Assembly (NCBI GenBank): GCA_003443635.1
Contig: CP031964.1
Coordinates: 1,830,321 to 1,894,320, forward strand
Origin: Flavobacteriaceae bacterium
GTDB lineage: Bacteria > Bacteroidota > Bacteroidia > Flavobacteriales > Flavobacteriaceae
Direction: 5' to 3'
DNA length: 64,000 nucleotides
Positions 1-9,196 of this stretch are shown one piece after another. Under the pieces are notes generated by a model. It saw nothing but the letters and a program-made list of their open reading frames with translations, ran no database searches and had not been told where the DNA came from. Position 1 is the first letter of the stretch. Each line of letters opens with the position of its first letter. The position numbers and the translations under genes are program-made.

Positions 1-1
1 T

Positions 2-805
2 GGATTCCCTAATTATTTAGAATTTCGTTATTTGTTTAATGATTTATCTCTTCGAGATAATTATCTAAAAAAACTCACAGATGTCTCTGTATTAAAAGAA
101 GAATTTTTAGATCAATTAATGCGTAAAAAAAAACCAATTACACAGCATAAATTATTTCAAGCTGCATCTATCGTTTATTATACATCAGTAGAGCAGAAAT
201 ATATTTTTAACAGGTTTGTACAAGGCAAAATTATCGAAGCTCCAGAAACAATTAAAGCAGAATATATGACGAGTTGGAGTTTTTATGATGTGTCTTATAA
301 TCGACCTTTTATTTGTTTTATGTATTTTGATTATGATGGTAGAAATATTGAAAAGTATAAAAATGAAATTTATGAGATTTTAAAGAATTCTGCTGATCGT
401 AAAATGACATTGGATACAATGGCTTATGGTATTGATCGAAAACTGAAGGATGTTTTTCCTAAACATATTAAGCGTATTGATTTGGGGCCATTACACAATG
501 TATTTGCTAAAGATGAAAACGAGATTACTCATGCGGTTTTAGAAAGTATTGCAAAAAAAGAAGTAAAACTAGAATCATATGCTTTATCACTTAAAATAGA
601 TGAAGTAAAATCAAATAATACATTTAAAGAAGGAGGTTTTTTCTCTGGACAAATATTACAAAAATGGAGTGATGTTGAGCATCAAGAATATGTGTTTGCA
701 CCACATCGTATTATACAAATGCTTTATAATAAAGTACCAGATATAATGAATCAATTAGCGAAACCTCCAATTGAGATCGCAGAATTAAAAATAGATAAAG
801 TTTAA
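2..805 (+). CDS. Unknown protein, 5' end cut by window edge
   Basis: I do not recognise this protein. The frame is open from base 2 with no stop upstream, so the gene begins outside the window. The first start-like codon inside (TTG at 32) is probably internal. At least 267 residues remain. They contain no signal peptide, no membrane segment and no cysteine-rich motif, so a soluble cytoplasmic protein is likely. It ends 62 bases before the AAA+ ATPase gene and reads in the same direction, so the two are probably co-transcribed. Its role is likely tied to the ATPase and the two membrane proteins downstream. The coding call is secure; the function is open. Confidence 0.8.
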   Translation, partial: GFPNYLEFRYLFNDLSLRDNYLKKLTDVSVLKEEFLDQLMRKKKPITQHKLFQAASIVYYTSVEQKYIFNRFVQGKIIEAPETIKAEYMTSWSFYDVSYNRPFICFMYFDYDGRNIEKYKNEIYEILKNSADRKMTLDTMAYGIDRKLKDVFPKHIKRIDLGPLHNVFAKDENEITHAVLESIAKKEVKLESYALSLKIDEVKSNNTFKEGGFFSGQILQKWSDVEHQEYVFAPHRIIQMLYNKVPDIMNQLAKPPIEIAELKIDKV

Positions 806-867
806 AATCAAAGTAAATTAAAGGAATAAACTAATTCATTTTACTTATAACGATGAAATAATAAAAC

Positions 868-2826
868 ATGGAACACAACTCAACTTTTCCCATAAAGCAA
901 ACAGAATTAGATACACTTAGAGATGAAGCTTCATCATATTTAAAAAGTGTACAATGGGAACAAGGACAGCGTGCTAAAAATAAAGAAAAAGATAACAAAG
1001 ATGAATCAATACTTTTATATTTATCAAGAGCTAATAATGGTAGTAATGTAGAAATTACATCTGTTTCAAAAACTATTTTAGCTTTAAAAAAACGATTATT
1101 ACCCGACTCGATAGCAATTCCTATTTATTTAAATCAAACACTTTATGCTGTACAAGAAGGTTTAACTTTGGGTGTTTGGATTAAAGATAGTTATTACGAT
1201 GCATCTGGATTGTCGAGTTTAAACGAACGAAAATCAACTTTAGATAACGCTGGAAAGAGAGAATTTGAAAGTAAAATGCATACGGCTACGGCGTTTATGC
1301 TATTCTCATCTGCATATTTCATTCTTAATTATTTAAAACCATATGCTTCGGATGACTTAAGTGTTATGAAAAACAAGTTTGCTGGAATCCCTGAAATATC
1401 TTTAATGTCGCCATTAAAAGGAATTTCTTGCAACCTATTTTATTATGATAAATACTTAGATCATCCAGAAATTATTAAAACAGATAAAGATGTTATAGAT
1501 TTTACAGTTGTTTATTTTGAAGGATTAATAGATGAAATTCAACTTCGTAAAAGTAGCTTAGAGTATACAGAAACAATTACAGATAGAACTTATAAATTAG
1601 AAAATTCAGAATTTGCTATCTCTGGATGGGAAAATGTTTTTGCTGGAACTGCAAAAAGTGTTGAATTTAATAAAATTCAATTTGAACAAATCGTTGGTAA
1701 TAAAGATGCGAAACACTTTGCTCGTCGATTAACAGAACGTTTATTGAGCTATGATTTTGAAACGAAGCAGAATCCATTTCAAGAATTAGGAGGTTTTATG
1801 CCTGTATTTATGGGGTACGGAATTCCTGGTACAGGAAAGAGTATGTTAATTGCTGCGATTGCAACACGATTAAAAGAACATTGCGATAACTTGAATATTC
1901 CATTCTTATTCCACCCAATGCCAGATACTTTAATTAGTACATTTCAAGGAGGTTCAGCCGAAAAAATGGTAGAATGGATGAAACCAATGCAAGATCCTTC
2001 AAAATTAATTTTCGCTCCTATTGATGATGCAGAAAATAATTTACAAGAACGAACAACTCAAGGTGTATCGGCAGGAGTTAAAGAAGTTATAGGTGTGTTT
2101 TTAAGATATACAGAAGGCGCTTATGCTGTAAATTATGGAAATAGTTCTATAGGTTTATTTACTAATTTACCAGAGATGCTAGATAAAGCAGTAATTTCTC
2201 GTGTACAAGGGCGATTTAAAATTGATGGTGCACGAAGCGAACACGATTTTTTAGATCAAGATTATTTATGGTGGAATAAACTAAAAGAAACGATGCCAGA
2301 TTTTATCAATATGAAAGATCCAGAAAAATATAATTATTTAGACGATCAAGGGTTGGCAAAGAATATGGGAGAAATTCTAAACATTGTAGAAAAACCTACC
2401 GAAGAACGTGTTTTGGAAGTATATGATAAAATAGTTGCTAAACATGGTGCTGATCATCATCTGTTTTATGCAAACTTATATAAAGACATGCAAAAAGCAT
2501 TTCCGTTTTTCTCATCTAGAGATGTACGTAATATACAATCAGCTATTTCATTACGATTAACAGATTTTGATTTGGAAGATGACTGGTTTGATAATCCAGA
2601 AGTGTATTTTAAACAAGATTATAAGACTAAATTTAATATGCTTCAAGAGTTAATGAAATCTAATATGAAAGGTCTTGATTTTTCTGAAATAAGACGTCAA
2701 GAAGTGGTTCGATATCTAGATAATGTAGCAACAATTGCTGATACAGATTTTAAACGTAAAGTAGATGCGCGTGTCAATCAATTAAATATTGATATGGAAG
2801 CGAGAGAGCAATTTGAGAAACTTTAA
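868..2826 (+). CDS. AAA+ family ATPase
   Basis: This is a 652-residue cytoplasmic ATPase. A Walker A motif GIPGTGKS lies at about residues 318-325 (Lys324). A Walker B-like stretch ends in Asp386-Asp387 after a hydrophobic strand, with DD rather than the common DE. The N-terminal 280 residues have no motif I know and may bind substrate or a partner. The C-terminal 200 residues are mostly helical and charged. It belongs to a same-strand run with unknown soluble and membrane proteins. AAA+ proteins in such settings usually remodel a partner complex, but which one cannot be said. A decayed copy of the last codons of this gene lies downstream at about 5293-5373. Confidence 0.85.
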   Translation: MEHNSTFPIKQTELDTLRDEASSYLKSVQWEQGQRAKNKEKDNKDESILLYLSRANNGSNVEITSVSKTILALKKRLLPDSIAIPIYLNQTLYAVQEGLTLGVWIKDSYYDASGLSSLNERKSTLDNAGKREFESKMHTATAFMLFSSAYFILNYLKPYASDDLSVMKNKFAGIPEISLMSPLKGISCNLFYYDKYLDHPEIIKTDKDVIDFTVVYFEGLIDEIQLRKSSLEYTETITDRTYKLENSEFAISGWENVFAGTAKSVEFNKIQFEQIVGNKDAKHFARRLTERLLSYDFETKQNPFQELGGFMPVFMGYGIPGTGKSMLIAAIATRLKEHCDNLNIPFLFHPMPDTLISTFQGGSAEKMVEWMKPMQDPSKLIFAPIDDAENNLQERTTQGVSAGVKEVIGVFLRYTEGAYAVNYGNSSIGLFTNLPEMLDKAVISRVQGRFKIDGARSEHDFLDQDYLWWNKLKETMPDFINMKDPEKYNYLDDQGLAKNMGEILNIVEKPTEERVLEVYDKIVAKHGADHHLFYANLYKDMQKAFPFFSSRDVRNIQSAISLRLTDFDLEDDWFDNPEVYFKQDYKTKFNMLQELMKSNMKGLDFSEIRRQEVVRYLDNVATIADTDFKRKVDARVNQLNIDMEAREQFEKL

Positions 2827-2848
2827 TAAAAATATAAACCATTCCTAA

Positions 2849-5143
2849 ATGAGAAAATACGCCTTATTAATTTTATTCATTGTTTGTATATATAACAGTT
2901 TTGGACAAGAAGAAATAGATACAAATAACACATCAATCAAACAAACAATTGAGATTTTAAATAAAAATTATAAAAAAGTAAAAATTTCAAGCTTTATTAA
3001 GGTAAAAAGTCAAAACACTCAATCTTTCGCATTGCTGTGGATTAATGAATTAAATGCTAATAATGAATCACTACAATTTATTACTACCCCCAGTGATGAT
3101 TATATAAAAAAAGATTTTTGGGATGAACATACACTGGAAATTGATATTAAAGAAGGTTCAAGTAATTTAGCTTTTGGAGTTTTAGTATATGGTTCTGGTG
3201 AATTTTATATTGATAATTTTACAATAAAAGCACAAACAACAGATGGAGAATGGGAAGAAATAAAAATTGAAAATGCGTATTTCGATAAAGAAATTAATGA
3301 TAATAAAATCCCTTCTTGGGTAGAAGGAATTTCTAATAGAGGTTATAGATCTATCAATTATAATTTAAAATCAATAGACTCAGAATTAAGTAATACAGAT
3401 AATAAAGCTTTATTAATTGAAAATATAGAGAAAGAAATTGATCTTTATCCTGATGTAGTAGTCAATAGTAAAAAAATAAATACCAATGGAGAATCTATTC
3501 TCATAGAAAATATAAATGTTATAGATGTTATAAATGGTAAAATTGAGATTAAAGATGTCCTGATTTCTAATGGTGAGTTTTTAGAAATTTCTAAAAACAT
3601 AAAGCCGAAAACCGAATATAAAATAATAGACGGAAGTAATAAATGGTTGTCTCCAGGAATGGTAGATGGTCATATTCATTTATTTCAATCGGGAGGACTA
3701 TATACCAGACCTGATGTTATTGATTTGACAAAATTTTATAGTTATAATAAAGAACGTAAATGGTTAAAACGCAATGCTGCAGATATATTAAAAAGATATT
3801 TAAGGTTGGGAATTACTACAGTTATAGATGTAGGTGGGCCTATGACAAATTTTGAAATAAGAAAAAAGTATTCTGATTCAACTTCTTACCCAAATTTATT
3901 CGTTACGGGTCCTTTAGTATCTACTTATCAACCTGAAGCGTTTAAAATTGATGATGCTCCAATAATAAAAGCGAATACACCAGAAGAAGCTATTAAGTTA
4001 GTAAAAAAACAATTGCCTTTTAAACCAGACTTTATTAAAATATGGTATATCAACACCTCGGAAGAAGATGCGGAGATGAATTATAAAATAGTTGAAGCTA
4101 CGATTAATGAAGCACATAAAAATAAATTGAAAGTAGCTGTTCACGCTCAAGAATTAGAAACAGCGAAAAAAGCTTTAATTGCAGGGGCAGATATTTTAGT
4201 GCATAGTGTAGAAGATAAGACTTTGGATTCTGAATTTATAAAATTGGTAAGCTCTAGAAATGTAATTTATATGCCAACGCTTATTGTTAGTGGAAATTAT
4301 ATAAAATCTTATGGAGGTAATGTTAATCCAAGTAAAGAGGATTTTAATTTGTCAAATCCTATACCTTTAGGTTCTCTATACGATATTAAAAGAATAGAAT
4401 TAAAATCAATATTTAAGAGTTATAAAAATTTAGCAGATGAGTCAAAAGAATCTAATGATGCTACAGAAGCTATTATGGATAAAAATTTAAGGATAGCTGT
4501 AGAAAATGGATTTACAATAACAACAAGTACTGATGCAGGTAATATGGGCACACTTCATGCAACTTCTTATTATGATGAAATTCAAGAGATGAAAGAAGCT
4601 GGTTTAAGTAATTTGCAAATTTTAAAAGCATCTACTATTAATGGAGCAAAAGTATTAGATAAAGAAGATATTTTAGGAAGCATAGAAGAAGGAAAAATGG
4701 CTGATGCTATTATTTTAAAATCTAACCCATTAGAGGATTTAAATGCATTAAAAGATATAGAATATGTTATAAAAGGTGGTAGTGTTTTTCCAAAAGATGA
4801 TATTATAAAAGATACACCAGAAATATTAGTTCAGCGTCAAGTCAATGGATATAATGCAGGAGATATTGATGCTTTTTTAGAGCCTTATAGTGATGATTTT
4901 GAAATATATAATTATCCTAATGAATTATCAGGAAAAGGAAAAGAAGAATCAAAGCAGGGATATATAAACTTATTCAAAAACAACCCTAATCTACATTGTG
5001 AAATAGTGAGTAGAATGGTTTTAGGAAATAAAGTGATAGATCATGAACGTATTACTGGTGTTAGTCTAGAGCCATTTGAAACTATAGCTATTTATGAAAT
5101 TGAGAAAAATAAAATTATTAAAGTAACTTTTGTTCGCAAATAA
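2849..5143 (+). CDS. Exported amidohydrolase with C-terminal SnoaL-like domain
   Basis: A 764-residue protein with a clear signal peptide (residues 1-19). Residues of about 25-170 resemble a beta-sandwich accessory domain. The metal-dependent amidohydrolase domain (imidazolonepropionase/prolidase-like branch) spans about 215-650. Visible metal and catalytic positions are the HIH of DGHIHLF, a lysine in DFIKIW, the histidines of VAVHAQE and ILVHSVED, and the aspartate of STDAG. Residues of about 655-764 look like a SnoaL/NTF2-type domain (AYNAGDIDAF-like pattern). The natural substrate is unknown; relatives hydrolyse cyclic amides or dipeptides. The gene separates an ATPase from the membrane protein that probably once followed it, and looks like a later arrival in this operon. 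Confidence 0.85.
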   Translation: MRKYALLILFIVCIYNSFGQEEIDTNNTSIKQTIEILNKNYKKVKISSFIKVKSQNTQSFALLWINELNANNESLQFITTPSDDYIKKDFWDEHTLEIDIKEGSSNLAFGVLVYGSGEFYIDNFTIKAQTTDGEWEEIKIENAYFDKEINDNKIPSWVEGISNRGYRSINYNLKSIDSELSNTDNKALLIENIEKEIDLYPDVVVNSKKINTNGESILIENINVIDVINGKIEIKDVLISNGEFLEISKNIKPKTEYKIIDGSNKWLSPGMVDGHIHLFQSGGLYTRPDVIDLTKFYSYNKERKWLKRNAADILKRYLRLGITTVIDVGGPMTNFEIRKKYSDSTSYPNLFVTGPLVSTYQPEAFKIDDAPIIKANTPEEAIKLVKKQLPFKPDFIKIWYINTSEEDAEMNYKIVEATINEAHKNKLKVAVHAQELETAKKALIAGADILVHSVEDKTLDSEFIKLVSSRNVIYMPTLIVSGNYIKSYGGNVNPSKEDFNLSNPIPLGSLYDIKRIELKSIFKSYKNLADESKESNDATEAIMDKNLRIAVENGFTITTSTDAGNMGTLHATSYYDEIQEMKEAGLSNLQILKASTINGAKVLDKEDILGSIEEGKMADAIILKSNPLEDLNALKDIEYVIKGGSVFPKDDIIKDTPEILVQRQVNGYNAGDIDAFLEPYSDDFEIYNYPNELSGKGKEESKQGYINLFKNNPNLHCEIVSRMVLGNKVIDHERITGVSLEPFETIAIYEIEKNKIIKVTFVRK

Positions 5144-5167
5144 AAGTTTCAAATCAAAAGGTGTAGT

Positions 5168-5275
5168 TTATATAGAAGTGAGTTAAATAAAATAATACTT
5201 ATACCTCTTAGTTTAAGAAAATGGAAAGAAGTATTGCCGAACATAGAGAAACATGATATGAATATAGATGTTTAA
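5168..5275 (+). other. Short open fragment, possible gene remnant
   Basis: Thirty-five codons are open here and end in TAA at 5273. There is no good start codon. The translation begins LYRSEL and continues with IPLS, which resembles LYRSELIPIS near the N-terminus of the unknown protein at 6034. The match is short, so it may be chance. It could equally be debris left when the amidohydrolase region was rearranged. It lies just upstream of the decayed ATPase tail, and the rest of 5144-5385 holds no other gene. Confidence 0.3.
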
Positions 5276-5292
5276 TAGCTTAAAAAAAACGA

Positions 5293-5373
5293 GTTATTGC
5301 TTAAGAGAAAGCAAACCGTACACGTTAATCAATTAAATATTGATTTGAAAGCGAGAGAGCGATTTGAGAAATA
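5293..5373 (+). pseudogene. Decayed copy of the 3' end of the AAA+ ATPase gene
   Basis: The stretch 5324-5370 aligns with 2773-2819, the last codons of the ATPase gene, at a constant offset of 2551 bases and with only a few mismatches. Translation in the matching frame keeps VNQLNID and AREXFEK before a stop at 5371-5373. Upstream of about 5320 the likeness fades and needs indels. The stop of the copy lies 12 bases before the next gene, which suggests that the ATPase gene originally ran straight into the membrane-protein gene at 5386. Confidence 0.75.
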
Positions 5374-5385
5374 GAAATTAATTGT

Positions 5386-6024
5386 ATGGAAAATAATCAA
5401 GAGAAAGTTCAAAAAAGTAAGGTTAAATCTAATTTTGAGATTCAAGACTACTTGTCAATTGGTTATATATTTCTATTGATATTAGGAGTTTTTTACGAAA
5501 CTATTTACTATAAATTTTTAGGAATAAATATTTTAGAATACTCCTCTGTATTAGATGTTTTAATTAGCCCAGTTTCAGTTATTGCTAAAACCCCTTTCTT
5601 ATTAATTATTATCATAATTGCAATTGTTATAGGTTTAATATATGCTAAATTCTTACCTAAATATTATAAGCGACTAGCTAAAAAAGAAAAATATCAATCA
5701 GGGAAACATAAAGAAAAATTAGTTAAAGCAAGTGCTCAAGTCGAATCTAAGCAATTCTCTATTATAATGCCAGTTGTATTTGTGTTTTCAATGTTCTTAG
5801 GTTTAGGGATAGGAAAAGGAATAAAAGGAAAAGAAAAAATTAATTCGGAAGAAATAAAGTTTACTCACGAATTAGTTTTTGAAGATGGAGTACATCAAAA
5901 TATAAGAATGTTAGGAAAGAATAGTTTATATATATTCTATATATCTAAAACTAAAGGAGAATTATCTATCTCACCCATTGATGGAAATATAAAAACGATT
6001 AAGAAATTAAAAAAAGAAGATTAG
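5386..6024 (+). CDS. Unknown inner-membrane protein
   Basis: A 212-residue protein that I cannot place in a family. Three hydrophobic segments are visible at about residues 24-42, 60-85 and 125-145. The loop between the second and third is long and strongly basic (about residues 88-120). The C-terminal 60 residues are polar, with a beta-rich look, and would lie on one side of the inner membrane. Only 9 bases separate it from the next gene, so they are almost certainly translated from one message. It may anchor the AAA+ ATPase or the following soluble protein at the membrane. Confidence 0.8.
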   Translation: MENNQEKVQKSKVKSNFEIQDYLSIGYIFLLILGVFYETIYYKFLGINILEYSSVLDVLISPVSVIAKTPFLLIIIIIAIVIGLIYAKFLPKYYKRLAKKEKYQSGKHKEKLVKASAQVESKQFSIIMPVVFVFSMFLGLGIGKGIKGKEKINSEEIKFTHELVFEDGVHQNIRMLGKNSLYIFYISKTKGELSISPIDGNIKTIKKLKKED

Positions 6025-6033
6025 TTTTAAAGT

Positions 6034-7269
6034 ATGCAAAAACTAAAGGATGCCAATTTATATAGAAGTGAATTAATACCAATTAGTGGTAAACTCGTTG
6101 AGCGTTATAACGAATGCCTAGAATCTTTAGGATTTAAACCTACAACACTCGAAACGTTTTCTATTGATGCAATAGGATGGAGTCCTGAAATAGCTGAAGA
6201 AAAAGGGGATAGGCAGTATCTTAATCATGGGGATGCAAATCCTCATGGAATAATTATTTCTCCACTTCAGAAAAACAAACCCGTTCATGAACCATATCAT
6301 ACTTTTGATAGGGAAATGATGCAACATGTTTTTAAAACATATGAAGCTAAGATTAAAGATATTACTCGTAATAGTGCTATTAGTATAGATTTTGACCAAG
6401 GAATAGATGCATTTTATGATCCATTAGATATTTTAAAATATGAGCGAATTGCAATAAGTTTTAGGTTAATTGGAGATTTAGATAAAATACAAAAAAAACA
6501 ATTAGAACTTATAGAAACCTTTAATAAAGGTAATAATTTTATAGATGAAAATCTTCATGAGCAATTGCTTAAATCTGCTAAAAAATACGGAGATTTAAGG
6601 TATAGAACATTATCATTAGATACGATATATTACGAGACTGATTCTTTTTTTACGAAAGCATTTAATGGTGTTTATGTACTACGTGATTTTATCACTCCAA
6701 TCTTAGTCTTTGAAGATGAACAATGGTATAAAGAAGCTATAAAAGACACAACTTATGATGTGCTTATGTATCATATTTCTCATCCAGAATTAATGACCAA
6801 GTTACGAGATCATATGATCGTTGAAGTTAATTTAGAAGCTGAAGTTAAAACAGATCGTTATGAACGTATTAAAATGTTTATGTTTCATGAATATATAAAA
6901 GAAAACGAACACCCTATACGTGATATATTAACAGATAATGTGCTTTTTAGACGTTATTTGAATAAAGTAGATGTGAAAACGCTTAAAAAAATAAATGGAG
7001 TAGAAATCTATTTAGAGCGATTAGAGCGTAGTAATGCATTTAAAATTCAAGATTTGGTAGAAGAATCTTTTTATTTTGCTTTACATCGCCCACACTCGTC
7101 ATTAACAGTAAAACATCAAGACTTACTTTGGAGACTTTTAGTAAATGTATCGCCTAAAGATGTATTATTTCTATATTGGTATGATAAAGAAGAGTTTTAT
7201 ACACGTTATAATACTTGGGACGATTCTTTAAAAGAATGGGTTATTGAAATAATTCGTAACAATATTTAA
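6034..7269 (+). CDS. Unknown soluble protein (possibly DUF6638-type)
   Basis: A 411-residue protein with no signal peptide or membrane segment. I associate this kind of sequence with a Bacteroidota family of unknown function, perhaps DUF6638, but cannot confirm it. It is rich in aromatic and charged residues, and the second half is mostly helical. No catalytic motif is evident. It follows the membrane-protein gene by 9 bases and precedes another small membrane protein, so it belongs to the ATPase-containing run. The start at 6034 is supported by the tight spacing to the gene before. Confidence 0.8.
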   Translation: MQKLKDANLYRSELIPISGKLVERYNECLESLGFKPTTLETFSIDAIGWSPEIAEEKGDRQYLNHGDANPHGIIISPLQKNKPVHEPYHTFDREMMQHVFKTYEAKIKDITRNSAISIDFDQGIDAFYDPLDILKYERIAISFRLIGDLDKIQKKQLELIETFNKGNNFIDENLHEQLLKSAKKYGDLRYRTLSLDTIYYETDSFFTKAFNGVYVLRDFITPILVFEDEQWYKEAIKDTTYDVLMYHISHPELMTKLRDHMIVEVNLEAEVKTDRYERIKMFMFHEYIKENEHPIRDILTDNVLFRRYLNKVDVKTLKKINGVEIYLERLERSNAFKIQDLVEESFYFALHRPHSSLTVKHQDLLWRLLVNVSPKDVLFLYWYDKEEFYTRYNTWDDSLKEWVIEIIRNNI

Positions 7270-7318
7270 GAATTATAGACATATATTATAGAAGTGTTTA
7301 TCAATTAAACTTAATAAA

Positions 7319-7852
7319 ATGGGACTAGAGTTAATTATATTTATTGCATCAATACTATTTGGAATATTATTATATTGGAGGGAATCTAATGGTAATAACC
7401 TGTATCGTTTTGTAAATAAAATCGTTAATTCTAAAGAATTACAAATGAAACCTGAAGATAAAACAGGATTTGTATTTCAGCAAAAATTTATATTAAGATT
7501 AGTATTTATTTCGTTTTTATTTTTAATGGTTATATTGATACTTCAATTTTTAATACCATTAGGGTTTGATTATAATACTGTCTCAATATTTGCATCTAGT
7601 ATTTTTGGAACACTAGTGGGAACTTATGTTGCTAATTTTGTAATTAAGTCTGGAAAAGTAATTGAGAAAAAAGGAGATTCTTTATCTCATATTGTTGAAG
7701 ATGTTGTTGAAAAGGGGAAAGGTTTTATTGAAGATTTAAAGTCAAATAATGAAGATGGTGTTGAAGATATAAAAGAAGAAGATACTCAAGAAACACCTAA
7801 CCCAAATCAAAAAAGTGCTAGAGAACGTTTAAAAGATAAAGGGTTGATGTGA
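7319..7852 (+). CDS. Unknown small membrane protein with acidic tail
   Basis: A 177-residue protein. It has an N-terminal hydrophobic segment (about residues 2-20), then two more at about 60-82 and 88-110. The C-terminal 65 residues are cytoplasm-like, acidic and low in complexity (runs of Glu/Asp), ending in a short basic stretch. The acidic tail could be a docking site for a partner such as the AAA+ ATPase, which is inference. A strong hairpin with a T run follows at 7871, so this is the last gene of the run that begins before base 1. Confidence 0.75.
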   Translation: MGLELIIFIASILFGILLYWRESNGNNLYRFVNKIVNSKELQMKPEDKTGFVFQQKFILRLVFISFLFLMVILILQFLIPLGFDYNTVSIFASSIFGTLVGTYVANFVIKSGKVIEKKGDSLSHIVEDVVEKGKGFIEDLKSNNEDGVEDIKEEDTQETPNPNQKSARERLKDKGLM

Positions 7853-7870
7853 TTTATAACTCCCGATTAC

Positions 7871-7906
7871 AAAAAAACGCATACAATAACAAGTTTGCGT
7901 TTTTTT
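7871..7906. terminator. Rho-independent terminator, probably bidirectional
   Basis: An A-rich arm ending in ACGCA (7871-7884) pairs with TGCG plus a T run (7893-7906), leaving an 8-base loop. It sits between two convergent genes (stops at 7852 and 7929), and the A and T runs on either side would let it work in both directions. Confidence 0.75.
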
Positions 7907-7928
7907 GTTTTTATGATTATAACCCTAA

Positions 7929-8969
7929 CTAACGTGTAATAATAACTAAACCTTCTGTTCTGTCTGCTATAGCAATATGCGTTAAAGAAGCTGCTACTCC
8001 TGTTGGTTGAGTTAAAGTCGCTTGTAAAGATCCAGTAACAGTAGCGGTAGATGGATCAATAATATCTACATCATCATTCGTAAGTCCTATTACAAAAAGT
8101 GATGTACCATCTGTTCCTATATTTATAGGCTCATATGGGAGCGGAATTAATGATAAAGCGTTATTATTATCTAAATCAATTACTTCTACACCACGAGCTG
8201 CAAAACTTGCAACATATAGTTGATTATCTAAAAACTCACTTTCTATTGGGAAATTTGCAGGGCCTACAGGACTTTGAAATGTACCTGTATATTGCCTTGG
8301 AGTTAATACGACAGCTTGAGGAGTTGCTAATACTTGTCCGCTAACATCAAACTCTACTATTTGTATGGCCCAATTTGCAACTTGTCCTATATCTTGAGAA
8401 TAAAATGCTTTAGCTCCATTAGCAGTAGCAGTAACATGTACGTCAGGATTACCAGTAATATTATCTACAACAGGTATTCCATCTGTTACCAAAGAAATAG
8501 AACTTGCTGTATAATTATATATTTGAGTATCTGAATTTGTTGAACCTCCAGAAACTACTAAAATTCCATTTGCAGCAGATAATCCAGAAAATATATTAAA
8601 ATTTGTATTAGTTGTTGCAACTACATTAGGTTGCATTGGATTGTCGAGATTCAAAACTTGAAGTAAACTCCCTGTTTGTGTAAATAGTTGTTCAGTACTT
8701 GTATCAACAGTAATGTCATCGGCCGAAATATTTAATAAATTACGCTCCAATGTATTAAGATTAACAATTTCTATTTCTCCACCACATGCAGCATATGCAA
8801 AATCATTAAAGATAACAACATTAAGGCATCCGTTAGTTGCTAAACTAACATTGTTGTCAATAGGAGGATCATCATTCGTTACTTGATTATCACTGTCATC
8901 TGATGAGCAAGAAATAAAAACGGTTATCGATAGAAATAAAACAAGAAAAGAAGTAAATTGTTTAAACAT
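7929..8969 (-). CDS. Exported lipoprotein with beta-propeller-like repeats
   Basis: A 346-residue protein with a lipoprotein signal ending in ISC-SSDD (Cys21). The acidic residues after the cysteine fit surface or outer-membrane export in this phylum. The rest is a series of short beta-strand repeats with phrases such as IEIVNL, LQVLNLDN, VEVIDLDN and VDIIDPST. These fit a YncE- or LVIVD-type beta propeller, which usually acts in binding and carries no catalytic residues. It stands alone between a convergent terminator and a divergent gene. The ligand is unknown. Confidence 0.8.
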   Translation of the reverse strand: MFKQFTSFLVLFLSITVFISCSSDDSDNQVTNDDPPIDNNVSLATNGCLNVVIFNDFAYAACGGEIEIVNLNTLERNLLNISADDITVDTSTEQLFTQTGSLLQVLNLDNPMQPNVVATTNTNFNIFSGLSAANGILVVSGGSTNSDTQIYNYTASSISLVTDGIPVVDNITGNPDVHVTATANGAKAFYSQDIGQVANWAIQIVEFDVSGQVLATPQAVVLTPRQYTGTFQSPVGPANFPIESEFLDNQLYVASFAARGVEVIDLDNNNALSLIPLPYEPINIGTDGTSLFVIGLTNDDVDIIDPSTATVTGSLQATLTQPTGVAASLTHIAIADRTEGLVIITR

Positions 8970-9196
8970 AGCTTTTTACTGATAAGTCTGTTAATTCAGA
9001 GTTAACTAACACTTTAATTAAGAGAATTTTATAAATAACGCAAGTAGAATTATAAAATTGTAAAAACTTGTCTGTAGCGTTCATAAAAGTTTTGTTATTT
9101 TTATATGAAGTTAATTAGTAACAATATACTGAATATAGATACTAATTAAGTAGAATGAGTAGTGATAGGAAATTGTTAATAATCAAAAGATAAAAT

